64,000 bases of DNA from Primulina eburnea (GCF_022965805.1 NC_133103.1:46518047-46582046), one strand, 5' to 3'. Positions 24,280-37,589 are shown, counted from the first letter of the stretch. Notes: generated from the letters alone by a model not told the origin. Translations and numbers: made by a program.

Positions 24280-27200
24280 TGAAACGTACCGTACTTTTTA
24301 CCATTTAAAATTTGCGGAAAAATTAAAAATTTTCTTAAACATAAAATTTCATAGGTCGTCACTTGTCATTTAACTTAATAATATTAAAATCAACATTCCC
24401 AACTAATATTTTCCAACAAAGTACTTATTTCAAATCATCTCACATCCAACATAAAAACATAATATTTTAAAGTTTTCATAAAACATAAACATAGTGGTCC
24501 TCGGGTTTAGCCTTCCGCTCAGTCCAAGCCTGCCCCTTGGTCGCCACCTCCTGTCTCCTCATCAACATACTCACCTGCATCGATCAAGTCTAGTGAGTCT
24601 AAAGACTCAACACGTATAAACTGGGAATAACGAGTATTACATAATAAAACCACATACAACTTCAAAATATAACATATATACTTGAAACTTAAACTTTGCG
24701 TAATAAACTTGAACTCTTAATAAACTTAAACTTTCATAATAACTTTGAACTCTCATAAACTTCTTTGAACTTGAACATACATAATTTGAAACTTGAACTT
24801 GCATAATAACTTGAACTTTCATAAATTTGAGCTTTGCATAAACTTTGAACATACATGCATACATAATATGACGTGCCATCACATAAAATTTTCTTTAAAC
24901 ATGCTTTCATACTTCAACATACTTAACTTCATCATTTTGCGTAGAGGATGTTTCAAAGCAAGTGACCCTTAACATAATAAATATCTGATCAGACAAACCA
25001 CAGTACTGGACTGACAAGGACGTATCCACTGCCACATACATGAGATCTCTGTTCATAATTTAACAGGTCAGTTGATCCACGTTCATAATTTAACGCTTCA
25101 CAACCACGATCTAACCCGTTCATAATTTAACGGGCGGATTGGTCCCCGTTCATAATTTAACGCTTTCCAATCCTAACTTCAAACCCGTTCATAATTTAAC
25201 GGGGTGGAGAGGTCCTCGGCCACGTTCACCGACTTCCAAACCCATTCACTTTTGGTCACAAGACACTTAGCATACCTCAAAAACTTCAAATATTTTCTTT
25301 GCACGTCATACATACTTACTTTGCATTGAGGGATTCGTTGGATGTCAATCGGGTCGTTGCTGCAACATACTAATATGAATACATAAACTTAACTTGTACA
25401 ACTTAAACGTAAATGTCATGCTTAATCCCAAGCTAAATAAATTCTTAGAACATTCTATAATTTCCCATGACATAACCCTGTAAAACATCATATTAAACCA
25501 TGGTATAAAACCTCAAATCAAACCTTAAATAATAAAAGAATATACCTAAAATCTGAAGGTACACGGACCCCGTCCCTAGGTCCGTATCATGGTCCGTGTC
25601 TGTGCGCTTAAAAATTGTTGTGATGAAATAAGAAGGCACGGACACCGTGCCTACCTCCGTGTCCGGGTCCGTGTCCGCTCTGTTCGACGAATTATTTTAT
25701 GAAAATTTTGCGACATGTCTATTCTCCCAATTAACACATAAGGCATCAAGATTCATCACTATGAGACCATTCTAGGACACCATAACAGTGAACTAAACTT
25801 TTATAATCACCCTACAATTCATACGACCCAAAATATTGTCATTTATATTAAAGTTTATTTCTTACGACATCTTAATATTTCAAGCTCTTAACGACAAGAA
25901 TCAAAACCTCAAAAATACTCTAAACATCATTACTAACTTTCTTATATGTAGCAACGATCACCCGTCGATCCCCAACAAAGCCTGCAACATAAAAACTTCA
26001 AGAACATATTAAAATTCATAACTTTCTTGAAACACGATTTGAGCAGTCATACTAAAAACACCATAACTCACTCGTTTTTAATCCAAATAACTCGAATTTT
26101 ATATCAAATCGAACGTATCAAAAAGATCTACGTTTTTGTGAGTAAAAGTTTTCTCAAAATATGTACCGAAAAATCGCAGTTTTCGAAAGAACAGCGAAAC
26201 ATGAGTTTTCGGATCTAAAAATAGCAGTCATACTAAAAACACCATAACTCACTCGTTTTTAATCCAAATAACTCGAATTTTATATCAAATCGAACGTATC
26301 GAAAAGATCTACGTTTTTGTAATTTAAAGTTTTCTCAAAATATGTACCGAAAAATCGCAGTATTTTACAGAACAACAAAAACGTGAATTTGGTGATCCAA
26401 AATTGTTTCAAACTTGATCTAGACGTGATTGCTCAAACTTCTACGCATCACACATATAATTTTTGCATAAATAACAACACAACGCATAATATGACAAGAT
26501 CGATGCATCAAGAACAGAATATACGTGCCTTTTGATATTTAAAATACCGTAACGACGATACCGAAGCGGAAATGATGCGGAAGACGATCCGGGACGAACG
26601 TGGCTCAATTTTCTTCAAAGAAAACTTACTAAAACTTGCAGGAAATTTGTAAAGGAAAGGAACGATGCTTGTTGAAAGGAAAGGGGAGAGAAGAGGAATA
26701 ATATGGAGGTTGATGGAGAAGAGTTTAACAAACACTTCTCTTCCCTTTAGTCAAAAGAAGTAATAACATGTGTTTTTTTGTTTTAACAATAAAGGTGTGT
26801 GTGTGTACGTGTATGAATATATATATAATTGAATATATGTGTGAGTGATATGGAGATTATTGACAAAAGAGTTTAACACAAAATTCTCTTCTCCTTTAGT
26901 CAAATAAAATAATAGAATTGTGTTTATTGTTTTTGTGTATGTGATATACGTGTGTGTATGTAATATGCATAATTGAAGGTGTGTGTGTGTCTATTAGTCA
27001 AAAGAAGTAGGAGAAACGTGTGGGTGTGTCTAATTAGATATCATTTGTGCTAACTAATAAATAAAATACTAATAAAAATGCTAACCCACTTTAATTTAAA
27101 ATAAACTTTTCAATTAAAATAACACACACAAAAATACTAATTTTAAAAATCTTAAACTTTTAAAATTACTAATTAAATGATTTAGGTTTAAAATTACTAA

Positions 27201-27640
27201 ACCTAAACAAATCATTTAAATTGCCCCTATATCTCAGCTTAAAATAAAATGTCACAATTAGAATCACTAAAATCCACATTTGATAAACTTTTAAAATTTA
27301 AACTCCTAAAATAACTTAATATTTAAATTAAGTTTTTAAAAATATTAACACTTCATAAATCATTTAAAATGTCTCATACCTAATTTAAAATAAAATACCA
27401 CATTAAAATTTACTAAAAATCGTCCCGGTCTCCTTTCCTCGATCTCGCCTCGAATAATCGTCTGAAACATAAAACTCAAGAAACATGTTAACATACATTA
27501 AATAAAATAAATAATTAAAATAATTAATTTCATAAATTAAATGAAAGCATACATTAAAATCATTTAATAAAATACATAAGAAATTTAAAAACTTGCACTC
27601 ACGAGGTTCATGTGGACTTCTAATTTTTCGAGACATCACA
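24280..27640 (-). mobile_element. Nested 3.36-kb solo LTR (family B), TSD CTATA
   Basis: Begins TGAAACGTACCGTAC at 24280 and ends ..GAGACATCACA at 27640. CTATA lies on each side (24275-24279 and 27641-27645). Host LTR sequence resumes after it in register (agcactaaatcaaacc..., then gcagcaacgatcccctgtcg, which parallels 25950). It includes a 181-bp direct duplication at 26043 and 26224. Confidence 0.9.
26043..26404. repeat. 181-bp tandem duplication inside the nested LTR
   Basis: gcagtcatactaaaaacacc starts at both 26043 and 26224, and the two units are nearly identical for about 150 bp. A diverged relative is at 27913-28090 in the surrounding LTR, where it is single. Confidence 0.85.
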
Positions 27641-30600
27641 CTATAGCACTAAATCAAACCTTTACAAATACTCCAAGACGACTACGCGTCCCAAACGACG
27701 CAACAAAACCGCGAACATGACAATTGACGAACAAAACACAACGTAGTACTTTTAATGCATAGAAGTGCCTACCACACGAAATGACAACCCAAAAATTATT
27801 ACAACATCAAACTAAACATACTTAGACGCAGCAACGATCCCCTGTCGATCCCCAACGAAGCCTGCAACAAATAAACTTCAAGAACGCGTCAATACATAAT
27901 TTTCTGAAAAACGAAGTTTGATTAGTCTCACGAAAAACGTCATAACTCACTCAATTTTCATCCAAAAATTTCAAATTTACTGTCAAATCGAAGGTATCGA
28001 AAAAGTTCTACAATTTTCATGCTGAAAGTTTTCTCAAAAACGCGACCGAAAAATCGCAGCATTTAAAAGACAGAAAAAATCGAAAATCTAGATCTAAAAT
28101 GGTTTCAAAAGCGTTCTAAACATAATGGCTCAAATTTCTACGCATCACACATGTATTTTTACACTTAAATAACAACACACACGTAATATGACGAGATCGA
28201 TGCAGCAATAACAGAATATACGTGCCTTTGATGATTAGAAATACCGTAACGACGACACCGAAGCGGAAACGGAGTGAGGGTCGATCCAGGACGAACGTGG
28301 CATGATTTTCTTTGAAGAAAATTAAACAAAATCTTGTTGGAACTGAAGGGGAGGGCTGCTGCTCACTTGGGAAGGAGACCCTAGGTTTTCTAACCTCTCA
28401 AAAGTTTTAAAATCTGAAAAGAATTGTGTGTGTGTGTTACGCCGATATTTAGTGTGTGTAAAAATGTGTGTGTGTGTGTGATTAGTAATTTAGGGGAAAA
28501 AGTGCTTAATTAAATAATTAATAAAACTATTTAAAAATGCTAACTCTATTACCAAGTAAATAAAATAGAAAATCATCACACACTCTTAATAAAACCCCTT
28601 TATAAAAATAATACACACACAAAATGCTATCTTTAAAAGTTTCAAACTCTTAAATCACTAAATAATTAAATTTAGGCTTTAAAATACTACCACCTTAATA
28701 ACTTAGTTAAAATACCTCAACCTCAACTTAAAATAAAATACCACATTAAAATTGCCAAAATCGTCATCGGTCTTTTCCTCGATTCTGCCTCGAATAATCG
28801 TCTGAAACATGAAACTTGAAAACTTTTCAACGTGCATCACATAAACATTAAAATAATGAAGTTTAAATAAATCATGCATCACTAAAAATTATTTTAAACT
28901 TAAATAAAATATTTAACCATTTAATTAATGCATGAGTTATACGTGTGCTAAATTTGGGTACTACATCCAGCCTCCTGACCAAAATGCTCACCTGCATCAT
29001 TCACACCTAGTGAGTTTAAAAACTCAACACACCTGCAATGTTATAACAAATACATATACATAACATGCAATAGATAAAAGTACTGTAATAAAAATACAAT
29101 TCATGATCTTAAAAGTTGTATGCATAATCATAACCTGTCAAAAAATAATCATTTTAATAACATATAACATCCTATCAACATATACGTGTTTGTTTTCTTA
29201 ATTTTAATTGCGTTCATCGGCTGTGACTTTCGTATCATCGTATTAGGCGATGGATCCATCTACGTGTAACTGCGGTACCCGACGACAGGGACATCAGTGA
29301 CTGTGTTACCATCCACTGAGCCTTACTTATCATCGTACTAACATGTCATCGTATTAGTCACAACCAACTCTCATCCTTCAAAACATGTCATCATATTCAT
29401 TACTTATAAAAACCATGTATATATACGTAAATTTTCTTCAAAATCAAGAATGCAACATATTTTCATATTTACGTAAAAATCATGTTCATGATAACATAAA
29501 CGTTTAAAAACTTGAAAAATCGTGCTTAGGGCGCTTCCAGGACTAAAAAACTCGACTCGGGTGAAAAATGATCATTTTGTCCCTGGAAACCCAAAATGAT
29601 CATTTAACCCCTGGACCTAAAAATTTCGACTCGAAGCCTACCAAACTCCTTAAAACACCTCAAAACATAATTATAAGTGTTTCCTAGACGTAAACCCGAG
29701 GCAGTTTCAAAACTTAAATGATTCGTTTTAAAACTTGGACCGTGATCTTGGTTTTAAGCCGAATCGGCCCGAAACTTAACCAAAATTTTTAGCACAAATT
29801 AATCCCATCCTAACATCCCTTTCACCATCTAGACCAGTCCACTTAGCCCCACGAACATCCCTTGCAAGCTGCTGGAATTTTGGCCCATTCTACTCTTCAA
29901 ACCCTAGTTGCGCCACCCTCAAGTTTTATCAATCCTAGACCTAACCCTCGATGACCAGCCTTTGACCAGCCCTTGATAGCCCACCTTGGGACCCTCCTGG
30001 TCTGAGCTAAGCACAGCTCACAACCCCATGCAAGCCGCACAACACAAACGCTCACTAGTCACCAAAGAATACTCCCCATCGAGCCAACCTCTACACCCCA
30101 CGCAAGATCGGCTTCTCCACTAACTCCGGCCATGTTCAAGCCATCCTAGGCCATGGATCAGACCCACCAGGGTCTGGTACCCTTGCACAATCGGCACACC
30201 CAAAACTTCCGATCTAGCCAATCCCGACTCAAGCAACAAGTTGAACCATTCGGCCTATGCATAATCTCGGCCCTCACCAAACTCCAGCCATATGACACCA
30301 TAATTCCAATGTGTTCAACACCCTATCACGTATACCAGCAGCCCCATTACACAACAATTCAATAAAAAAATGAGTTGAATGCATACACAAGAGGATTTCA
30401 CGACAAAATCGAAAGCATAAAAGATATAACATTCAAGAACCAAGAAGCCTTCACACACGATGAAAATTCAGCATATTTACAGAATGAATGATGTGAAAAT
30501 AAAGATACATGGCGTGCCTTGATGATTATACACTTGAAAACTCAAAGAACTACGCGTAGGACGTGAACCGGAGAGGCAGGAAGGAAGCTTTCATTGAAAA

Positions 30601-31100
30601 CTGAAGGGGCTGAAGGTTTGCTCCTGTTTTGCTGCTGAAAACTAGAGTGGAGGCTTCTGGTGGAGGGGATGGGCGGCTACTAGGGTATTATTAGGTTTAG
30701 GATTAGTTTAAAATAGTGTTTAAATAATATACAAAGCACTAACAGGCCATAAATTGAATTTTAAAAGGATTAAAAGGGTTTTAAATTGCCCGAACCCTCA
30801 AAAATTCATTCGAATCGTTAATATTTGTGTACCGGTTAAAAATATAACCCGGCGGGTAAACCAAAGCGCATTTTTCAAAAATCATACTTAAAAACACCTC
30901 ATATTAAATAATTATAATCAATTATTCAATAAAAATATTTTTCATGATTATCCCCGATCTCCGTTACTCGTTCGAACGCGGAATGAAACTTAAAACCCTA
31001 ATGCATGAAACTTTAAAATAACAATCTATCCATGCCAACCATGCAATAAATGCATAAAAATCAATAAACAAGTATTTAAATAAAACCCTAGATTGCATGC

Positions 31101-31740
31101 AATTATGTAGCGTAATTCGAATTTTCCTAGACCGTCTTTTTTTGTAACGATCATGGGCCATTAGGCCGAACCAACATGGGCCTCGGCCCATACTCATGCA
31201 CCACTACTGATTATGGGTCGTTAGGATGGTTCAACATGAGCCCTAACCCATGCCCATGCACCGCCACCATAGAATATCCCACCACTGGAAAGTTATTTCT
31301 TTCGCTTCCCCCAACATTTAAACCCAGGACCTCCAGACATAACTTTCTTTGAGTGACTTCATCAAAAAGTTAGGTGGTTTGCAAACAAATGATCGCGCCA
31401 GATCATGACCAGTCAAATAAATTTATGGATCAAGATAGCAGGCACAGATCAAGCTGAAAGGAAATAATATAGACCAAACCAAAGCAGAACCAATGCTATG
31501 ATCTTAATTGAGCCATAGTTAGAGTGATAATCGCCAAACCTCAGATGGTGACCTTGAACCAAATATTGGAATCAGTTTGAAATTCAGGAAAAATTGGCAG
31601 GTGGTCATCCAAGAGACCTAGATTTTTAATGCATTCAATTCAAAACCAAGTCATAAATATTAAAATGTAGAATTAATCATAAAATAATTAAGAAACGAGA
31701 GCCCATAGTAAGAAGAATTTGGGCAGATTTCTCATAGAAA
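31101..31740. other. Repeat-derived DNA with short internal duplication
   Basis: No gene seen. The stretch 31150-31270 holds two diverged units of about 60 bp (atgggccattaggccgaacc and atgggtcgttaggatggttc, each followed by catgcaccNcc). Confidence 0.4.
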
Positions 31741-33599
31741 GTTTCAATAAGATTTTGATAACCGATTAGTTTAACTGAAAGGAAATGCAAACCTCATCCA
31801 CCCTTCGAAGTGTACTTTTACCGAGTCTACACGGACCTGGAGCTGGACCAGGGCACGGGGTCCATGTTCCTTCATTTTTTGGTCCTTTCTTTGCGCACAC
31901 ACACGGACCCATACATGGACCCGGACCCGGGGTCCGTGTACTTCATGGTTTGGGAAAAACATAATTGTTGTTTTGGGATTTCATGTGATGGTTTAGTATA
32001 CTGATTTAAAATAGGTCAATTCTCGAGAGTTTTAGAACGTATTAAGTTATTTATGGGGTTTGGTGGTGAGCATGTGTACCTACGTCAAAGCAATGCAAGT
32101 TAAGTAGTTTAAATTCATTTAGTATGTGCAGCAACGACCCCGATCGAAGTCCAACGAATCCCTCAACGCCAAGTAAGTATGTTTGACGTGCAAGAAAATA
32201 TTTTAAGCTTTGAGGTATGCTAAATGTCTTGTGACCAAATTATGAATGGGTTTGGAAGTCGGTGAACGTGGCCGAGAACCTCTCCACCCCGTTAAATTAT
32301 GAACGGGTTTAGATCGTGATTGGAAAGCGTTAAATCATGAACGTGGACCAATCAGCCCGTTAAATTATGAACTGGGATCTCATGTATATGGCAGTGGATA
32401 CGTTCCTGTCATCCCAGTACTGTGGCTTAGTCTGATCAGGCGAAATATGTTATGGGTCACTTGTTTTGAAACATTCTCTACGCAAAATGATGAAGTTCAT
32501 GTATGTTCAAGTATGTACAAGTATGCAAGCATGTTATGAAAAGTTTTCACGCTATGGCACGTCTATATTATGTATGTATGTTCAAGTTTATGGCAAGTTC
32601 AAGTTTCAAGTATGTATTTTCCTATTTTAAAGTTGCATGTGGTTTTATTACGTATTATTCGTTACTTCCAGTTTATACGTGTTGAGTCTTTAGACTCACT
32701 AGACTTGATCGATGCAGGTGATGATGTTTATGAGGAGACACGAGGTGGGGACCAAGGAGCAGTCTTGGACTGAGCGGAAGGCTAAACCCGAGGACCGCCA
32801 TGTTTTTAAGCTTTTATGAAAATGTTCAAATACTTTTGTCAAACTCTATTTTTTTGAGCTTTGTTGAGACGCACGGTTTATTTATCGAAGTCGGTGAACG
32901 TGGCCGAGAACCTCTCCACCCCGTTAAATTATGAACGGGTTTAGATCGTGATTGGAAAGCGTTAAATCATGAACGTGGACCAATCAGCCCGTTAAATTAT
33001 GAACTGAGATCTCATGTATATGGCAGTGGATACGTTCCTGTCATCCCAGTACTGTGGCTTAGTCTGATCAGGCGAAATATGTTATGGGTCACTTGTTTTG
33101 AAACATTCTCTACGCAAAATGATGAAGTTCATGTATGTTCAAGTATGTACAAGTATGCAAGCATGTTATGAAAAGTTTTCACGCTATGGCACGTCTATAT
33201 TATGTATGTATGTTCAAGTTTATGGCAAGTTCAAGTTTCAAGTATGTATTTTCCTATTTTAAAGTTGCATGTGGTTTTATTACGTATTATTCGTTACTTC
33301 CAGTTTATACGTGTTGAGTCTTTAGACTCACTAGACTTGATCGATGCAGGTGATGATGTTTATGAGGAGACACGAGGTGGGGACCAAGGAGCAGTCTTGG
33401 ACTGAGCGGAAGGCTAAACCCGAGGACCGCCATGTTTTTAAGCTTTTATGAAAATGTTCAAATACTTTTGTCAAACTCTATTTTTTTGAGCTTTGTTGAG
33501 ACGCACGGTTTATTTATCGAATTTTGAATGCTCACGTTTTTATTTAAGAAAATTTTTAATTCTTCCGCAAATTTTAGTTGTAAAAAGTACGGTAAGTTA
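31741..33599 (+). mobile_element. LTR copy (family B), plus orientation, ending ..CGGTAAGTTACA
   Basis: Contains in plus orientation the blocks seen reversed at 22867-24279: cggacc array (31825-31945), cagcaacgacccc (32126), ttaac array (32280-32370), cagtactgtggctta (32414), ttgagtctttagactcac (32679), and terminal gcaaattttagttgtaaaaa followed by gtacggtaagttaca (33599). A 632-bp internal segment is doubled. The left end is unclear. Confidence 0.75.
32255..33518 (+). repeat. Near-perfect 632-bp tandem duplication within an LTR
   Basis: Units 32255-32886 and 32887-33518. Both begin gaagtcggtgaacgtggccg and end gcacggtttatttatc. The only difference I saw is gggatctc (32376 region) versus gagatctc (33008 region). 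Either a very recent duplication or an assembly collapse/expansion error. Confidence 0.93.
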
Positions 33600-34178
33600 C
33601 AATCTTCTGGATGCATTAAAGAAGATTAATACAGATAGACTTATCTTTTGTATGCGAGATGTTACACAATGATAAAAGGTGCGGCATCGGTAGGAGTATC
33701 ATATCCGAGGTGAATTTTCAGCTTAGCACTATATGAATAATTTCACCAAACAGTTGGTAAGCTCATCGCGAGGATGAACCACTGTCAATTGGGAACAACC
33801 AGTGGCGGCTCGACATAACAAATAAACTTGCAAAATTTGAATCCATATTTGCTTGCACAACAGATTGATTATATACGAGGCCCACCCAATCTCTATTAAT
33901 GTCGATCGCACCCTTGAAGTTTGAAATAAACAGGGACTACTTTCATGCAATTTTCTTATGGAGTTTTTAAGGCTTTGCAAATATTGTTATCGAAGGCTCG
34001 CAAGAGTCATATAACACGAATGTTACTACCATGTCAGATGCTTGAGAAGGGCGGGTGTCGTGACTGGGAAAAGAATCGGACATAGACAACTGGGGTGGGC
34101 AATGATGGTGGAGCGCTAGTCTATGCACCTGATTACCATGGCGGCCGGTGGTCCAGAATGGTAGCCAGCCTTTGCATG
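33600..34178. other. Unassigned stretch right of the LTR
   Basis: No supported gene. A weak 83-codon minus-strand frame at 33729-33980 has no recognised family and no splice context. Confidence 0.35.
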
Positions 34179-34186
34179 GATTTTAG

Positions 34187-34962
34187 TAGGGATGTAAATG
34201 AACCAAACGGTTTGCGAGCTATTCGAAGCTCGGCTCGATAAAAGCTCGTTTGAGTTTGTTTGTTAATCATATCAAACCAAGCTCAAGCTCGATTTTGAGC
34301 TCGAAAATTTAATCAAACCAAGATCAAGCCTAAGGATATTCGCCTCGTGAGCTCGCAAACACGTTTGATAATAGGCTCGCGAGCTCGAGCTCGAGCTCGG
34401 CTCGTTTAGGTGGCTCGTACTCGAGCTCGGCTCGTTTAGGTGGCTCACAAACATGATTTTGGAATGTTCAATAATATACTTATTTATGTTTTTTTTCTCT
34501 TATTTGTGTCGTTTTGGTTATTTATGAATGAATTTACATTATTATGTCTGATTTAAAATTAGTTTATAGATATATTTAATTTTTAACAAGCTCGATTCAA
34601 ACTCAAACTTGAGCTCAATTCTATGCTTATCGAGCTCGAAAACGAGACGAGCTCAAGCCAAGCTTGTTAAACATGTTAAACGAGCTATTAATGAATCAAG
34701 CTCGAGTCTGGCTTGATTAACATGCTAAACGAGCTTTTAAGGAGCCGAGCTCGAGCCTGGCTTGATTAACATGCTAAACGAGCTTTTAACGAGCCGAGCT
34801 CGAGCTTTTAACGAGCCCAGTAATTTCAATACAAACCAAGCTCGAGCCTGATAATAGAAGCTCGAATCGAGCTCGAGCTCGAACTCGAGCCTCAAACATT
34901 TTTAAACAAACCAAGCTCAAACCTGATACTGTTTGGTTTGGTTTGGATCGTTTACATCCCTA
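34187..34962. mobile_element. hAT-type non-autonomous element rich in gctcgagc
   Basis: Ends TAGGGATGTAAATGAACC (34187) and GGATCGTTTACATCCCTA (34962) are inverted. Both sides carry the exact 8-bp duplicate GATTTTAG (34179-34186 and 34963-34970), the hallmark of hAT insertion. The 776-bp body is a degenerate mosaic of agctcgagctcg, and encodes no transposase. Confidence 0.93.
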
Positions 34963-34970
34963 GATTTTAG

Positions 34971-35363
34971 TAGGGCGCTGGCCAGATTTGGGCTCGTCTG
35001 ACAAGCGAGATTTTAGTGAAAACTCCATAAAGATGGTTTTTTGTCAGGATTTTGTAATTGAGATTTTAGTTTTGGGTTCTCCATGGTAGATGCTTTAGGT
35101 GATGGATATAGCTATTGTGGCAAAAACTTACCAAATTGCAAGATTATGACCGTGCAACCGAGATGGAAATTGTGGAGCAAAGATGGGACTCGGCTTGAAG
35201 GATTGAGATTTTGTTTTTACGGTGGTGGCCTCATTTTATTTTTGTCGGCAGACGAGACTTGTGAAATTTCATGAAGATGGTTTCTTTTTCTTCTTTCTTT
35301 CAACAGTAGGGAATATAATCATGGGAATAACTTTCGTTCTCACAGACGGTGCCATTGATACGA
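34971..35363. other. Unassigned intertransposon DNA
   Basis: A 63-codon frame at 35083-35274 has no recognised family. Nothing else supportable. Confidence 0.3.
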
Positions 35364-35720
35364 TAAAAAAATTCGCATCCATTAAAATACCCTGAACCAA
35401 TTATCAAGAACCAATTTCTTCAATAATCTGAATCAAATTGCTCCAGAAATATAACTGGGTATCAAAGAAAAAGGGTGAGCTGACTACGCCCGGAGGCGAA
35501 GCCACTCCGACGCTCAAGTCAGTATTTAAGAGAAAAAATACAAGACTAATGTAAATACTCGTAGATGAAAGCATACCTTGATTAGGATTAGAAGCCTTTT
35601 ATTTATAGATGTAGAGTCTAAGATTATATAGTAACTAGGTTTGTGCATATTCATAGAATATTTTGTAATATCTATAAAGTATAGTTGATGATTTGATAGA
35701 ATTTTTACTACATTATCAAA
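35364..35720 (-). mobile_element. LTR-like promoter fragment (family D), minus orientation
   Basis: Reverse complement of 37590-37960 with moderate divergence. Shared blocks: cttgagcgtcggagtggctt, cagctcaccctttttctttg and ctaatcctaatcaagg. A TATA-like tataaataaa lies at about 35598-35607 on the minus strand. Confidence 0.75.
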
Positions 35721-35792
35721 ATATTTTACATACTTCGTATTTACAAAAAAAATATATATATAAATACTCTAAATAAATAAAAATTATAGGTG

Positions 35793-36480
35793 CACTACAA
35801 GAAAATAGGCATTCAACATCACATAAAAGACAACGGTTTTTTATTAAAACTGTTGTGTTTTTTTCTTTTAACAATGGTTCATTAAAACCGTTGTCTATTA
35901 GCGTGTTTTTTTGGACAAACGACAACAGTTTTTAGAAAATCGTTGTCTTTTAGCGCTTTTTTTTGGGTCAAAGACAACGGTTTATCTATTAGCGTGTTTT
36001 TTTTTTTGAACAAACGAGAACAGTTTTAGAAAACCGTTGTGAATTAGCGTGTTTTTTTGGAGAACGACAATGTTTGACTAAACCGTTGTTAAAATAGCGA
36101 CGATTTTCTTTTCTTAACCGTCGGTAATAGCGACCGTTTAATAAAAAATCGTCGCTAATAGCGACGGTTTTTGATTAACCGTCGCTAATAAACAACCGTC
36201 GTAAATTGTCTATAAATACTCGCAATTTCGGTCCATTTTCCTCCACACCTTCCACATCTACAATATATTTTCCTCTCTTATACGATTTAGGGTAAGTTTT
36301 TTCGCTTCAATTCGTGATAAATTTCTAAGTATTAGTTAAGATTATGAATTTTATTAGCTTCAAAAGATAGTAAGTTTTTTTGTTAGATTTATTTAAGTTA
36401 CAAAAGATTTCTTTTTATTTTACTTAAAAATTAGCGACGGATTATGTATAAAATGACGCTAATGTTAGCGACGATATAAC
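35793..36480 (+). mobile_element. CACTA (En/Spm) transposon left end
   Basis: Begins CACTACAAGAAAATAGGC at 35793, a CACTA-type terminal motif, followed by the usual dense subterminal repeats (gacaacggtttt / aaaccgttgtc and gcgacggtttttg / aaccgtcgc, 35825-36200). A TATA-like ctataaatactc is at about 36209. No right terminus or transposase was found; the element stops near 36480. Confidence 0.8.
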
Positions 36481-36599
36481 TTAAGCCCGACCGCGCGTTT
36501 GACGATATAATGTGCTAAAAAATTACCTTCAAGATGTGCATTAATATTTCCCTCATGATGCAATCCACAGAGCATTACACCTGACAGCTAACCTGCTCA

Positions 36600-36935
36600 A
36601 AAAGCTAACAAGCCCCACTCTGCTTGGCAATTACATAAGCCCGACCTTTTGCTCGGCACTCAGTAAGCCCAACTCTGCTTGGCAAATATAGAAGCCCGAT
36701 CTCGGGTTCGACACTCAATAAGCCCAACTATGCTTGGAAAATATACAAGCCCGAACTCGCGCTCGACACTCAATAATCCCAACTCTGCTTGGCAAATATA
36801 CAAGTCCGACCTCGCGCTCGGAACCTAGTAAGTTCAAATATTCTCGGCGAACAGATAAGTGTGTTCTCGCTCTCGGCATTCAGTAAGTCCAACTCTGCTT
36901 GGAAAATGCATAAGGTAGACCTTGCACTCGACAAC
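36600..36935. repeat. Tandem array, about 53-bp unit
   Basis: About six degenerate units built on aagcccgacctcgcgctcg, then cactcagtaagcccaactct and gcttggcaaatata. Non-coding. Confidence 0.85.
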
Positions 36936-36939
36936 ATTA

Positions 36940-37180
36940 ATTTGATTCTTGATATGTTGCTCTTTATTTGAGCTATGTTTTCAGCTGACTATTATCTTTA
37001 AGTCTTTATTTGAGCTCGATTTTCAGCAGACTATTATCTATAGCTGTTCATTTTAGCTCGATTTTCAGCATGATCTAATCTATAGTTCTTCATGATAGCC
37101 CGATTATTAGCAGAATATTCTTTATGGATCTTTATCTGAGCTCGACTTTCAGCTGGTCTTCATCGACAACTCTTATTTGA
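36940..37180. repeat. Second tandem array, about 50-60-bp unit
   Basis: Four to five degenerate units built on tttatttgagctcgattttc, then agcagactattatctatag, directly after the first array. Confidence 0.75.
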
Positions 37181-37589
37181 GTATGAATTTCAAACAACTC
37201 AGATCATCATATCAAACTGTATTTTTGTTCGGGCTCGTAATCATGGTCTACTAGGACACGTACTATATTCTTGCGACAATCGATATATCTCGAACTTCTT
37301 ATTTATGTTTGATATTATGCTGGTCCCGACATCTTGACCCGACTTCTTATTGAGCAGTATAGCCACTCTTGGCTCTTTTCACTCTCTAGCGACTCGACAG
37401 GAAAGATCATCCGACTATCTATTCAGTATCAAATACTATATTGGCCGCTTAATTTGGCTCACCTCAGAAAGTACACTCCACAATAAATGCTCAAAGGATA
37501 TTCTTGCATACAACTGGAATATTATCTTAAATACTCTAAATATAATTTCATTCATTTAAACGTTCTTCCATCATTTCACTCGTCGTCAC

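Larger units (their letters stand above)
22867..28965 (-). mobile_element. Solo LTR (family B) with 5-bp TSD TCCAG, itself interrupted
   Basis: Begins TGTAACGTACCGTAC at 22867 and ends ..TGGGTACTACA at 28965. TCCAG precedes (22862-22866) and follows it (28966-28970). Without the nested copy 24280-27640 and its TSD it would be about 2.7 kb. It contains cggacc arrays (23905-24175), ttaac arrays (23470-23610) and the palindromic tgagtctaaagactca. No internal domain is present, so it is best read as a solo LTR. Confidence 0.85.
22492..31100 (-). mobile_element. Long LTR (family A), minus orientation, split by nested LTRs
   Basis: Pieces 22492-22866 and 28971 to about 31100 read through once the nested element 22867-28965 is removed: the DNA before it (actcagtcttcagcaactccag) continues at 28971 (cctcctgacc..gctcacctgcat). 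It is inverted relative to the copy ending at 22360. The outer right end was not located exactly. Short frames inside it have no family resemblance. Confidence 0.65.

Noticed and set aside
30153..30365. 70-codon plus ORF
   Set aside because: Lies in LTR DNA, lacks family similarity and splice context.
32503..33405. Repeated 60- and 67-codon ORFs on the plus strand
   Set aside because: Both pairs are the same LTR sequence duplicated 632 bp apart; no coding signature.
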